64,000 bases of DNA, taken from Hafnia alvei (lineage in GTDB: Bacteria > Pseudomonadota > Gammaproteobacteria > Enterobacterales > Enterobacteriaceae). Location of the stretch: NCBI RefSeq assembly GCF_964063325.1, contig NZ_OZ061315.1:3410001-3474000 (forward strand), read 5' to 3'. The position numbers were made by a program, and so were the translations under genes. Below the pieces are notes generated by a model, which did not search any database, was not told the origin of the DNA, and worked only from the letters and a program-made list of their open reading frames with translations. Shown piece by piece: positions 27,270 to 36,427 of this stretch; position 1 is the stretch's first letter, and every line of letters starts with the position of its first letter.

Positions 27270-27296
27270 ATTTTAGTGAATAGATTTTAGCGAATA
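27264..27296 (+). repeat. 14-bp tandem repeat at the rspB stop
   Basis: The unit GAATAGATTTTAGY occurs twice in a row (27264-27277 and 27278-27291) and starts again as GAATAA. A diverged third unit, TTTTAGATTTTAAC, precedes it inside rspB. The stop codon of rspB is the TAG within the first unit, so slippage would not extend the protein. Confidence 0.8.
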
Positions 27297-27392
27297 ATTT
27301 TTATCCAAAAGAATGGAATACGCATGTGTCTGCCACAAATGGGCAGACGCACACCCAACAACATAATGATAAAAGTACCGCGTGGGGTAGTT

Positions 27393-28676
27393 ATGGCTAA
27401 GAATTTACGTTGGACTATCGTGTTTCTGCTGTTTTTAGTCTACATGATCAACTATTTAGATCGTGTTGCACTGTCAATTACGTTACCGATGATCGAACAA
27501 GACTTATCGCTCAATGCTGAACAGTTCGGCATTATTTTTGGCAGTTTTTTCTTCGGTTACGCCATCTTCAATTTCATCGGCGGCCTCGCCGTCGACAAGT
27601 TTGGCCCGCTAGTCGTGCTCGGCGTTGCGGTGGGGCTTTGGTCAATTTTCTGCGGTTTTACCGCGCTGGCCTCCGGCTTTTATTCCATGCTGATCCTGCG
27701 CGTGTTGTTCGGTATGGCCGAAGGCCCTATTTGCTCCTCGGCCAACAAAATGATTAACGGCTGGTTTCCACGCAAGCAAGCGGCAACCGCTATGGGCTTG
27801 CTGAGCGCCGGTTCTCCGCTCGGCGGCGCCGTTGCGGGGCCTATCGTGGGATATTTAGCCTTAGCTTTCGGTTGGCGTCCTGCGTTTATGATTATCTGCG
27901 CCATCGGCATTGTCTGGATGCTGATCTGGTTCTTTATCGCTTCAGATTCGCCGGAAAAAAACCGTCATGTCAGCCAGGAAGAACGTGCACTGATCGCTCA
28001 GCAAAAAAGTGAAGAGTTGAACACGGACAACAACCAGCAGCCGGGTCATTCGCTGATGTTTTACATGAAGCAGCCCATCATTCTGGCCACCGCGTTTGCT
28101 TTCTTTTGCTACAACTACATTCTGTTTTTCTTTCTCAGCTGGTTTCCGTCCTATCTGGTTCAGGCCCACGGCCTCAATATCAAAGAGATGAGCATCACCA
28201 CGGTCATTCCTTGGATCGTTGGTTTTATTGGTCTAGCCTTGGGCGGCATTATCTCTGATTGGATATTCCGCCTCACCGGCAAGCTGCTGCTGTCGCGCAA
28301 AATTGTACTGGTGGTTTGTCTATTGGCCGCCGCAATCTGCGTCGCGCTGGCGGGCACGGTCAGCCAAGTGGTTCCTGCGGTGATCCTGATGTCGGTGTCT
28401 ATTTTCTTCCTCTATGTCACCGGATCGATTTACTGGGCGATCATTCAAGACGTGGTGCATAAATCACGTATCGGCGGCGCCAGCGGTTTTATTCATCTGG
28501 TGGGTAGCGTGTCAGGAATTGTCGGGCCAATCGTGACCGGTTTTATTGTGCAAAACACCGGTAAATTCGACAGCGCCTTTATCTTGGCTGGCGGCGTGGC
28601 AGCGCTGGGCGCGCTGCTGGTGTTCTTCGTTATTCGTCCGGCAGCTTCTACGCCCGCGGTAATGAACCACGTTTAA
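27393..28676 (+). CDS. MFS sugar-acid transporter (ACS family)
   Basis: This 427-residue transporter belongs to the anion:cation symporter family that carries hexuronates, glucarate and galactonate. MINYLDRVALSITLPMIEQDLSL in helix 1 and loop, FNFIGGLAVDKFGP, EGPICSSANKMINGWFPRKQAATAMGLLSAGSPLGGA are typical. The frame is open from 27324, but the start at 27393 gives the family N-terminus. Its place suggests it imports the substrate of RspA/RspB. E. coli has a different transporter type (ydfJ) at this spot. A GTCTGCC/GGCAGAC hairpin lies in its leader at about 27329-27349. Confidence 0.85.
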   Translation: MAKNLRWTIVFLLFLVYMINYLDRVALSITLPMIEQDLSLNAEQFGIIFGSFFFGYAIFNFIGGLAVDKFGPLVVLGVAVGLWSIFCGFTALASGFYSMLILRVLFGMAEGPICSSANKMINGWFPRKQAATAMGLLSAGSPLGGAVAGPIVGYLALAFGWRPAFMIICAIGIVWMLIWFFIASDSPEKNRHVSQEERALIAQQKSEELNTDNNQQPGHSLMFYMKQPIILATAFAFFCYNYILFFFLSWFPSYLVQAHGLNIKEMSITTVIPWIVGFIGLALGGIISDWIFRLTGKLLLSRKIVLVVCLLAAAICVALAGTVSQVVPAVILMSVSIFFLYVTGSIYWAIIQDVVHKSRIGGASGFIHLVGSVSGIVGPIVTGFIVQNTGKFDSAFILAGGVAALGALLVFFVIRPAASTPAVMNHV

Positions 28677-28729
28677 TCTTGCCGGAAAATGCGGCCGATT
28701 TATCTCTGTCAGACTTAATGGACATATTG

Positions 28730-30199
28730 ATGAAAAACGACTTACTTCATGCGAACGCTATCGTTCCCAACTATTCTCGCGAACAGTTGAAAACCCGCAT
28801 CGTGCATCTCGGTTTTGGGGCTTTTCACCGCGCTCATCAGGCCGTTTATGCCGACCAATTAGCCGCCGACCACCAGAGCGATTGGGGCTATGGCGAAGTT
28901 AACCTTATCGGCGGCGAGCAACAGATCCTCGATTTACGCCACCAGCAAAATCTCTTCAGCGTAGCGGAAATGTCGGCGCAAAACTGGCAGTGCCGCGTCG
29001 TGGGAATTGTGCGAGAGGCGTTGCATATTCAGCTTGATGGATTGGATCGGGTTATGGATATGCTTTGCCAGCCGGACGTAGCTATTGTCTCCCTAACGAT
29101 TACGGAGAAAGGCTATTGTCACTATCCCGCCAGCGGCATGCTTAATCTTGAGCACCCGTTGATTGCGCACGATATTCAACATCCGCAGCAACCACAGTCG
29201 GCAGCGGGCGTTATCGTTGCGGCTCTGGCTCAACGGCACGAGCTGGGCCTACCTGCATTCACGGTAATGTCATGCGATAACATGCCAGAGAATGGGCATG
29301 TTACCCACAACGTTATCTGCGGGCTGGCGGCGGCGCAGTCGCCGGAACTGGCTAAATGGATCGAGCAAAACGTCACCTTTCCTTCCACCATGGTCGATCG
29401 CATTGTTCCTGCCGTCACAGCTGAAACGCTCGATCAAATCGCACTGCAACTCGGCGTACGCGATCCCGCTGGCGTCGCCTGCGAACCCTTCAGGCAATGG
29501 GTTATTGAAGACAATTTTGTCGCCGGTCGCCCTGCTTGGGAACGCGTTGGTGCAGAACTGGTAAGCAACGTGTTGCCTTATGAAGAGATGAAGCTACGCA
29601 TGCTGAACGGCAGTCATTCGTTTTTAGCCTATTTAGGCTATCTAGCGGGCTATGCACACATTAATGACTGCATGCAGGATGAAAACTATCGCCATGCTGC
29701 ACGGGCGCTGATGCTGAATGAACAAGCACCCACGCTCAGCGTTCCCAACGTGGATTTGCAGGCATACGCCGATTCGCTTATCACTCGTTATTCAAACACG
29801 GCACTCAAACACCGCACGTGGCAAATTGCGATGGACGGCAGCCAAAAGCTCCCTCAGCGAATGCTCGACTCTGTACGCTGGCATCTCGCACGCGGCTCCC
29901 GCTTTGAACTTCTTGCGTTGGGCATCGCAGGCTGGATGCGCTATGTCGGCGGCATTGATGAACGCGGGCAGCATATCGAGATTAGCGATCCGCTGCGGGT
30001 TGATATTCAGCGCTGCGTACAAAACTCAGCGGAAGGATGTGAAAGAGTGTCAGCATTGCTTTCACTCGAGGCCATATTTGGCGCTGATTTACCTCAGGAT
30101 CCCGCGTTTGTGCAGGCGATAAACGCCGCGTATGCCATGCTATTAGAACGGGGAGCAAAGAACAGCGTTGCCCACACGTTGAAATCAACGGCGTGTTAA
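28730..30199 (+). CDS. ydfI: fructuronate reductase-like (mannitol dehydrogenase family) YdfI
   Basis: This protein of about 489 residues is a long-chain polyol dehydrogenase. The N-terminal NAD site appears as HLGFGAFHRAHQA, the middle has SCDNMPENG and TMVDRIVPAVT, and the catalytic KxxxxNxxH motif is seen in MKLRMLNGSH. UxuB and YdfI interconvert fructuronate-type keto acids and aldonates, which would supply mannonate for a ManD dehydratase such as RspA. An in-frame TTG at 28679 and ATG at 28718 are alternative starts; 28730 gives MKNDLL and follows the family best. Confidence 0.85.
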   Translation: MKNDLLHANAIVPNYSREQLKTRIVHLGFGAFHRAHQAVYADQLAADHQSDWGYGEVNLIGGEQQILDLRHQQNLFSVAEMSAQNWQCRVVGIVREALHIQLDGLDRVMDMLCQPDVAIVSLTITEKGYCHYPASGMLNLEHPLIAHDIQHPQQPQSAAGVIVAALAQRHELGLPAFTVMSCDNMPENGHVTHNVICGLAAAQSPELAKWIEQNVTFPSTMVDRIVPAVTAETLDQIALQLGVRDPAGVACEPFRQWVIEDNFVAGRPAWERVGAELVSNVLPYEEMKLRMLNGSHSFLAYLGYLAGYAHINDCMQDENYRHAARALMLNEQAPTLSVPNVDLQAYADSLITRYSNTALKHRTWQIAMDGSQKLPQRMLDSVRWHLARGSRFELLALGIAGWMRYVGGIDERGQHIEISDPLRVDIQRCVQNSAEGCERVSALLSLEAIFGADLPQDPAFVQAINAAYAMLLERGAKNSVAHTLKSTAC

Positions 30200-30338
30200 T
30201 TTCTTGGCCCGCTCTGGTGGGCCTTACTTAACGGTATTGCTCTCGGCCCATCGTCAGGATCACAAGATTTAGGCAAACTTATGCCTGAATGCTGTTAAAA
30301 TGCGGATACTTTTATAAAAACTCAACGATCCCATACGT

Positions 30339-31034
30339 ATGTCGATGTCTACACCTCAGCAGAATTACGACCTAAATGGCACTGTTCCAGTGAATCAGCA
30401 AATCTATCGCTATCTGCGTAAAGACATTGTTGAATGCACCATTCCTCCCGGTACGCTGCTTTCAGAGAAAGAGATCTCGACACGCTTTAACGTTTCACGC
30501 CAACCGGTACGCGAAGCATTTATTAAACTGGCGGAAAATGGATTAGTACAGATCCTGCCGCAGCGCGGAACCTTTGTGCAGAAAATATCGGTTAAGCGCG
30601 TGGCTGACGGGCGTTTTATTCGCTGCGCTATTGAATGCAGCATTGCACGGCGTGCCGCAGAACTGGCAACACCAAGCCAACTACTGCTGCTCGAACACAG
30701 TATTAGCCGTCAAAAACTGGCCGCTCAGCATCAACAAACCAGCGAGTTCTTAGCCTTGGACGATCGGTTCCACCAGTTACTGACCGATATTGCTGACTGC
30801 CCTCTAGCTTGGGAAACCATTGAGAACATCAAGGCAACGATGGACCGAGTGCGTTTTCTCACCTTAAGCAAAGTTTCACCGCCGGAAAGCCTGATCAGCC
30901 AGCACGAAAAAATCTATCAGGCGATCGCCAAAGGTGACGCCGACGCCGCAGAAGAGGCCGTACTTGCTCATCTACAGCAGATGATTCACACCATCACGCC
31001 GATTGAGCAGCAAAACAAAGACTGGTTCGAGTAA
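30339..31034 (+). CDS. rspR: GntR-family regulator RspR
   Basis: This 231-residue FadR-type GntR regulator has an N-terminal winged helix (QIYRYLRKDIV, LSEKEISTRFNVSRQPVREAFIKLAENGLV, PQRGTFV) and a C-terminal all-helical FCD ligand domain with LDDRFHQLL. It matches E. coli RspR (YdfH), the repressor of rspAB, over its length. It follows ydfI on the same strand after 139 bases. Control of the rsp genes at the region before rspA is inferred from E. coli. Confidence 0.9.
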   Translation: MSMSTPQQNYDLNGTVPVNQQIYRYLRKDIVECTIPPGTLLSEKEISTRFNVSRQPVREAFIKLAENGLVQILPQRGTFVQKISVKRVADGRFIRCAIECSIARRAAELATPSQLLLLEHSISRQKLAAQHQQTSEFLALDDRFHQLLTDIADCPLAWETIENIKATMDRVRFLTLSKVSPPESLISQHEKIYQAIAKGDADAAEEAVLAHLQQMIHTITPIEQQNKDWFE

Positions 31035-31217
31035 CGTTTACACATTGCCGTCCTGTCAGGCTGACGGCGGCAAGTCTCACTTTTTCTCCCTTCATCTAGA
31101 GCGGGTGCAATAAAGCATGTATTGTACCGGCTGGCTGTAAGCAAACCGCTAATATCTTGTTAAGTAATTTCACTCATTGCTCTAGGTTATTTGCCTGAGC
31201 CAAGACGGGAGTTCACC

Positions 31218-32267
31218 ATGACTGATATCGCTAAGTTGTTAGGTAAAGAAGCCGATTCACTGCTCCAACATCGCTGTACCACCCTACCCGCAGAACAGTT
31301 TTATCTCCCCGGAGCAGACTTTGTTGACCGCGTGATGATCGACAATAACCGCTCGCCGCGTGTGCTGACCGCCATGCAGAATCTGTACAATACCGGTCGT
31401 TTAGCCGGAACAGGCTATTTGTCGATTCTGCCAGTCGATCAGGGCGTTGAGCACTCAGCCGGTGCATCTTTCGCAGCAAACCCGCTCTACTTTGATCCTA
31501 AAAACATCGTTGAACTGGCGCTTGAAGCGGGCTGCAACTGCGTGGCTTCAACCTATGGCGTTCTGGCTTCCGTATCGCGCCGCTATGCGCATAAAATTCC
31601 GTTCCTCGTTAAGCTTAACCATAACGAAACCCTGAGCTACCCCACTCAATATGATCAAACGCTGTATGCCAGCGTCGAACAGGCCTTCAATATGGGCGCA
31701 CAGGCCGTGGGTGCCACGATTTACTTCGGTTCCATTGAGTCACGTCGCCAGATAGAAGAGATTTCTGCCGCCTTTGAGCGTGCGCATGAGCTGGGGATGG
31801 TTACCGTGCTGTGGGCCTATCTGCGTAATCCAGCGTTCAAAAAAGATGGCGTCGACTATCATGCCAGCGCCGATTTAACCGGGCAGGCCAACCATCTGGC
31901 CGCCACCATTGGCGCTGATATCGTGAAGCAAAAAATGGCGGAGAATAATGGCGGCTATAAAGCGGTGAATTTCGGTTATACCGATGAACGCGTCTACAGC
32001 AAACTCACCACCGACAACCCGATTGATCTCGTTCGTTATCAACTCGCTAACTGTTATATGGGCCGTGCAGGGCTGATTAACTCCGGTGGTGCCGCCGGGG
32101 AAAACGATATGTCTGAGTCCGTGCGCACCGCGGTGATTAATAAAAGAGCCGGTGGTATGGGATTGATATTAGGCCGTAAAGCCTTTAAGAAATCGATGAA
32201 AGACGGCATTGCGTTAATCAACGCCGTACAGGATGTTTACTTAGATAAGAGCGTCACTATCGCCTAG
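31218..32267 (+). CDS. fbaB: class I fructose-bisphosphate aldolase FbaB
   Basis: This 349-residue Schiff-base aldolase of the DhnA/archaeal type cleaves fructose-1,6-bisphosphate to the two triose phosphates, mostly under gluconeogenic growth. TGYLSILPVDQGVEHSAG, STYGVLASVSRRY, VKLNHNE, AVGATIYFGS and the C-terminal GRAGLINSGGAAGENDMSE match E. coli FbaB closely. The start at 31218 follows an ACGGGAG site. The downstream GATGGGCTT/AAGCCCATC hairpin separates it from the convergent LysR gene. Confidence 0.95.
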   Translation: MTDIAKLLGKEADSLLQHRCTTLPAEQFYLPGADFVDRVMIDNNRSPRVLTAMQNLYNTGRLAGTGYLSILPVDQGVEHSAGASFAANPLYFDPKNIVELALEAGCNCVASTYGVLASVSRRYAHKIPFLVKLNHNETLSYPTQYDQTLYASVEQAFNMGAQAVGATIYFGSIESRRQIEEISAAFERAHELGMVTVLWAYLRNPAFKKDGVDYHASADLTGQANHLAATIGADIVKQKMAENNGGYKAVNFGYTDERVYSKLTTDNPIDLVRYQLANCYMGRAGLINSGGAAGENDMSESVRTAVINKRAGGMGLILGRKAFKKSMKDGIALINAVQDVYLDKSVTIA

Positions 32268-32276
32268 CGGTAAAAC

Positions 32277-32299
32277 GATGGGCTTTTACAAGCCCATCA
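32277..32299. terminator. terminator between fbaB and the LysR gene
   Basis: The stem GATGGGCTT / AAGCCCATC with a TTAC-type loop lies at the convergent gene ends, overlapping the stop of the LysR gene. Only a short T-rich tail follows on the plus strand. Confidence 0.65.
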
Positions 32300-33271
32300 A
32301 CCTTCTTCTTTGACTTCACTTTTTAGAGATTCTGGTATCTCTTTCTTTAAACGCTCCAGCATCGCTGAAAATACCGGATTATGCGTGGAGGAGCGGTTAT
32401 AAATCATATAAAACGTTACCCGCGGCATAGCAAAATCTGTTTTTAACACTTGTACATTAAAATTACCGGCGAAACGCTGCATTAAACCGATAGGGATCCC
32501 CCCAACAGTGTCGGTATTTTCCACTACGCTCATAATCGTTAGCATTGAGTTACTTGAGAAAACGGTATTTCGGCTACCCAGCGCGTCATTAATTGCGATC
32601 TTCCCTGCCACTATTTCAGGGTCATCAACGTTAAATGCGGTAAATTTTTCCTGCGCAGCCAATTCGCGAGTCAGTACCCCGTTTAATCGCGGATGGTCCT
32701 TACGACAAACAAATAAAAGCTCTGTTTCAGCACAGGGAACACACACCGTTGAAAAACTGGTGTAAGGGCTGGTGCTGAAAATAATATCCGCCTTACGAAA
32801 ACTCAGCAGCTCTTCGGTTTTAACCGATTCCGTGTAGCCACTATGATGGACAATTTCATAGTCAACGCCGTCATTGTGCAGGCCTTGCAGCACCGCAGGC
32901 AGCAATGCCATTCCCATAAACGGCGGTGAGTAAACGACAAACTTCTTCTTCAAGTCATTCTCGGATGAAACGCTAACCACGCGGCCAAGCTGCTCCATAC
33001 TTTGCGTCAGCTGTTCATGCAAATTAGTCGCCACTGTGGTAGCCGAAATGCCCTTTCCTTCACGAATAAACAGCGGGTCGTTAAAATGACTGCGTAATTT
33101 CTGCAAGGACTGGCTAACGGCGGAAGGTGTCATTCCCATAGATGAGGCAGCCAAACTCACACTCGAATGGGTATACACCATTTCAAAAACAGTCAGTAAA
33201 TTTAGGTCAAAAACTTTTATTTTGCCCAAAGCATTGCGTTCGGTATATCCGCTCATAGATAGTGCGCTCAT
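32297..33271 (-). CDS. LysR-family transcriptional regulator
   Basis: This protein of up to 324 residues has the LysR layout. The helix-turn-helix at about residues 20-80 (DLNLLTVFEMVY, VSLAASSMGMTPSAVSQSLQKLR, DPLFIREGKG) is followed by a periplasmic-binding-like effector domain. The N-terminal part is most like the YbeF/LeuO branch of the family. Starts at 33271 (MSALSMSG) or 33256 are possible. It lies between fbaB and narI, with no partner to suggest its target. Its upstream DNA (33272-33420) is AT-rich. Confidence 0.85.
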   Translation of the reverse strand: MSALSMSGYTERNALGKIKVFDLNLLTVFEMVYTHSSVSLAASSMGMTPSAVSQSLQKLRSHFNDPLFIREGKGISATTVATNLHEQLTQSMEQLGRVVSVSSENDLKKKFVVYSPPFMGMALLPAVLQGLHNDGVDYEIVHHSGYTESVKTEELLSFRKADIIFSTSPYTSFSTVCVPCAETELLFVCRKDHPRLNGVLTRELAAQEKFTAFNVDDPEIVAGKIAINDALGSRNTVFSSNSMLTIMSVVENTDTVGGIPIGLMQRFAGNFNVQVLKTDFAMPRVTFYMIYNRSSTHNPVFSAMLERLKKEIPESLKSEVKEEG

Positions 33272-33428
33272 GTTTATATAAAAAATATATGAAACAATAT
33301 CAATTAATAATCACAATAGATCCATAAACCATCACTACATTACTTATTAAGTAATTATAATCAATAAAAATAAGCAGAAATGTCCAGATTCATTGGGCCA
33401 TCACAATATTTTTAGAGCGCAAAAAAAA

Positions 33429-33461
33429 ACTCCGTATTCTTAATGACATACGGAGTTTTTT
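33429..33461. terminator. bidirectional terminator downstream of narI
   Basis: The 9-bp stem ACTCCGTAT / ATACGGAGT is preceded by nine A residues and followed by six T residues. It can end narGHJI transcription on the minus strand and any plus-strand read-through. Confidence 0.9.
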
Positions 33462-33474
33462 ATCCGGTTTAATA

Positions 33475-34152
33475 TTAATGTCGATTACGTACTAGCTGAT
33501 AGCGACGGGTGAGATACTCAACCGGAACGCTCCAGATATGCACGAGACGACAGAACGGAAATAGCACGAATAGCGTCATTCCCAATACGATATGCAGCTT
33601 AAAGATCAGCGCAACACCGTCTAAATGCGTAGCCGCACCGGTATGGAATGTCACAATAGATTGTGCCCACGCCACCAGCTTCATCATTTCACTGCCGTCC
33701 ATATGCTGGGCGGAGAAAGGAATGGTAAGAAGCCCCAAGCACACCTGAACCACCAACAGCGTTAGGATTAAGATATCACCCACGCTTGAGGTTGCACGCA
33801 CACGAGGGTTCATTAAACGCCGCTTAAGCAGCATCACACCGCCGATCAGCATCATCACACCGCAGGCACCACCGGCAAACATCGCCATTTTTTGCTTAAT
33901 TGGCACCGGCAGGAATGATTCATACATCCAGTGCGGCGTTAGCATTCCTAGGAAATGCCCAGCAAAAATACCTAAAATCCCAATGTGGAAAAGATTAGAC
34001 GCCAGACGCATGCCTTTTTTATCCAGCATTTGGCTAGAGCCCGCACGCCAACTATATTGTCCATAGTCGTAACGGATCCAACTGCCAATCAGGAAAATTG
34101 CCCCCGCCAGATACGGATAGATATCGAAAAAGAACTGGTTGAGATAATTCAT
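33475..34152 (-). CDS. narI: respiratory nitrate reductase gamma subunit NarI
   Basis: This 225-residue membrane protein holds two b-type hemes, takes electrons from quinol and passes them to NarH. Five membrane helices are expected. The heme-ligand His residues are visible in LFHIGILGIFAGHFLG and in the C-terminal helices (VTFHTGAATHL region and FKLHIVLGMTLF, CRLVHIWSVP). It overlaps the narJ stop by one base and ends the narGHJI operon before a strong terminator. Confidence 0.96.
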   Translation of the reverse strand: MNYLNQFFFDIYPYLAGAIFLIGSWIRYDYGQYSWRAGSSQMLDKKGMRLASNLFHIGILGIFAGHFLGMLTPHWMYESFLPVPIKQKMAMFAGGACGVMMLIGGVMLLKRRLMNPRVRATSSVGDILILTLLVVQVCLGLLTIPFSAQHMDGSEMMKLVAWAQSIVTFHTGAATHLDGVALIFKLHIVLGMTLFVLFPFCRLVHIWSVPVEYLTRRYQLVRNRH

Positions 34153-34871
34153 TAGCGTTCTCCTGCCACCGGCGTGGCGTCCAAACTGAGATACTGCGGC
34201 GCAACCGCACCTGCGAAACGACGGTGATGGGCATTCTGCTGTGCCGAAGCACAGCCTTCTTCACCCAGAAACTTCACCTGTTCCTCTTCCCACACCGCAT
34301 CTAATGCCGCCGGCGTATCGTCACGCGTTTCCTGCGCAACTTTATCGCTCAGTTGTTCACTGGCGACGTGAGTGCCTGAAACTGCCAGCAGCAGATCAAA
34401 CAGCACGGCATAGTGGCTTTGGCGATCTTTTAGACGTGCGCCCAATAACGCCAGAATCGGCACGATGTCCAACAATCCCTGACGCGCCGTTTCAAGATCG
34501 CGGCTAGCGAGGAATTCGAGATACATCGGCAAAAAATCAGGCAGCTCGCGGCTGTCGATCTCTAAACCTGCGGCGTTATATTGTGCCATCAGATCGACCA
34601 TCGCCTGACCGCGATCGCGGGATTCACCGTGTACGTGTTCAAACAGCAGCAGAGACGTTGCACGGCCTCGGTCGAACAGTTCGCAGTATTGCGCCTGAAC
34701 ATCCATCAGATCGTTTTGGGTGAAATCACTAATAAAGGTCAGCAGTTGCACCGACTGCGCCAGCGTCAATTCACTGGCATCATCTAATGCCTCCACCAGC
34801 TCTTGCCGATTTTCCCACAATGCCTCATCGGGATAATCCAGCAGACGAGCGATAATACGCAGCGTCATCAT
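34152..34871 (-). CDS. narJ: nitrate reductase assembly chaperone NarJ
   Basis: This 239-residue cytoplasmic chaperone of the TorD/DmsD type is needed for insertion of the molybdenum cofactor into NarG and for membrane attachment of NarGH. Conserved pieces include LLDYPDEALW near the N-terminus, LFEHVHGESRDRGQAMVDL and LPDFLPMYLEFL. It overlaps narH and narI by single bases. The C-terminal tail after about residue 170 is variable, as usual. Confidence 0.95.
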   Translation of the reverse strand: MMTLRIIARLLDYPDEALWENRQELVEALDDASELTLAQSVQLLTFISDFTQNDLMDVQAQYCELFDRGRATSLLLFEHVHGESRDRGQAMVDLMAQYNAAGLEIDSRELPDFLPMYLEFLASRDLETARQGLLDIVPILALLGARLKDRQSHYAVLFDLLLAVSGTHVASEQLSDKVAQETRDDTPAALDAVWEEEQVKFLGEEGCASAQQNAHHRRFAGAVAPQYLSLDATPVAGER

Positions 34872-36427
34872 CAGCTTTTCTCCCCATGAATACCGGCATC
34901 ACGCGGCGTTTTCTGCGTCACGTCGATAGCATCAATGCGGCGACTGTTAAACAGGTTGAACTTGGTATCGCTGCCGTGACAGCCATCGCCAAAGCTAAAC
35001 CCGCAGCCTTTGCTTTCAGGGAACGCTTCACGCGCTTGTTCACGGTGGCTTGATGGGATCACGAAGCGATCTTCGTAATTCGCGATGGCTAAATAGCGGT
35101 ACATTTCCTGCGCCTGAGCTTCGGTTAATCCCACCTGCTCTAATGCGCTGGTGTCGATAACCCCGTCAACGGTTTCGGCACGTTTGAAGTGGCGCATGGC
35201 CAACATGCGTTTCAGCGCCAGCAGCACCGGAGCGGTATCACCCGCCGTCAGTAGATTAGCCAAATATTGAACGGGGATACGCAGGCTTTCAACATCGGGC
35301 AATACGCCGGTATGTGGCAAAGCACCGGCATCGGCCGCCGACTGAATTGGCGACAACGGCGGTACATACCACACCATTGGCAGCGTGCGATATTCAGGAT
35401 GCAGCGGCAGAGCCAGCTTCCAGTCCATCGCCATTTTGTACACCGGCGATTTCTGCGCAGACTCAATCACGCCCTGCGGGATGCCGTCTTTCAAGGCCTG
35501 TTCAATCACCGCCGGATCGTTAGGATCCAAGAAGATATCCAGCTGGCGCTGATACAGATCTTGTTCATTTTCTGCCGATGCCGCATCGGCAATTTTATCT
35601 GCGTCATACAGCAATACGCCGAGGTAGCGGATACGCCCTACGCAGGTTTCAGAACAGATGGTTGGCTGTCCTGACTCGATGCGTGGATAGCAGAAAATGC
35701 ACTTCTCCGATTTACCGCTTTTCCAGTTGAAGTAGATCTTTTTGTATGGGCAACCGGTCAAACACATGCGCCAGCCGCGGCACTTGTCCTGATCGATCAG
35801 CACAATACCGTCCTCCGAACGCTTATAGATCGCGCCGCTTGGGCAGGTTGCCACACACGCCGGATTCAGACAGTGCTCGCACAGGCGTGGCAAATACATC
35901 ATGAAAGTATTTTCGAACTGGCCGTACATCTCTTTTTGCATGTTGGCGAAGTTCTGGTCTTTGGCGCGCTTGGAAAACTCGCCGCCCAGAATATCGTCCC
36001 AGTTCGGGCCGTTTTCGATCTTCTTCATACGCTGGCCGGTGATCAGCGAGCGCGGACGCGCGATCGGCTGATGCTTACTTTCCGGCGCGTTTTGCAGATG
36101 ATGATAATCGTAGTCAAACGGTTCGTAGTAATCGTCTAATCCCGGAACATCAGGGTTAGCAAAGATTTTCGACAGCAGCCCCACGCGGTTGCCCATACGC
36201 GGTTCTAGCTTGCCGTTAATCTTGCGGATCCAGCCACCTTTCCATTGGGATTGGTCTTCCCAGTTGTGGGGATAGCCTACGCCAGGTTTGCTTTCTACGT
36301 TGTTAAACCACGCGTATTCGGTGCCTTCACGGCTGGTCCAGACGTTTTTACAGGTCACGGAACAGGTATGGCAGCCAATGCATTTATCGAGATTCAGCAC
36401 CATGCCGACTTGAGAACGGATTTTCAT
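34871..36427 (-). CDS. narH: respiratory nitrate reductase beta subunit NarH
   Basis: This 518-residue electron-transfer subunit carries four Fe-S clusters. The Cys groups are visible as CIGCHTCSVTCKNVW, CEHCLNPACVATCP, CRGWRMCLTGCP (a Trp replaces one ligand, which gives the 3Fe-4S cluster) and CIFCYPRIESGQPTICSETC. It links NarI hemes to the NarG active site on the cytoplasmic face of the membrane. Its ATG overlaps the narG stop by four bases. It is slightly longer than E. coli NarH because of its C-terminus. Confidence 0.97.
   Translation of the reverse strand: MKIRSQVGMVLNLDKCIGCHTCSVTCKNVWTSREGTEYAWFNNVESKPGVGYPHNWEDQSQWKGGWIRKINGKLEPRMGNRVGLLSKIFANPDVPGLDDYYEPFDYDYHHLQNAPESKHQPIARPRSLITGQRMKKIENGPNWDDILGGEFSKRAKDQNFANMQKEMYGQFENTFMMYLPRLCEHCLNPACVATCPSGAIYKRSEDGIVLIDQDKCRGWRMCLTGCPYKKIYFNWKSGKSEKCIFCYPRIESGQPTICSETCVGRIRYLGVLLYDADKIADAASAENEQDLYQRQLDIFLDPNDPAVIEQALKDGIPQGVIESAQKSPVYKMAMDWKLALPLHPEYRTLPMVWYVPPLSPIQSAADAGALPHTGVLPDVESLRIPVQYLANLLTAGDTAPVLLALKRMLAMRHFKRAETVDGVIDTSALEQVGLTEAQAQEMYRYLAIANYEDRFVIPSSHREQAREAFPESKGCGFSFGDGCHGSDTKFNLFNSRRIDAIDVTQKTPRDAGIHGEKS

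Noticed and set aside
28679..28729. TTG start at 28679 for the ydfI-like gene
   Set aside because: The added residues have no counterpart in the family that I can recall, and later ATG codons give the expected N-terminus.
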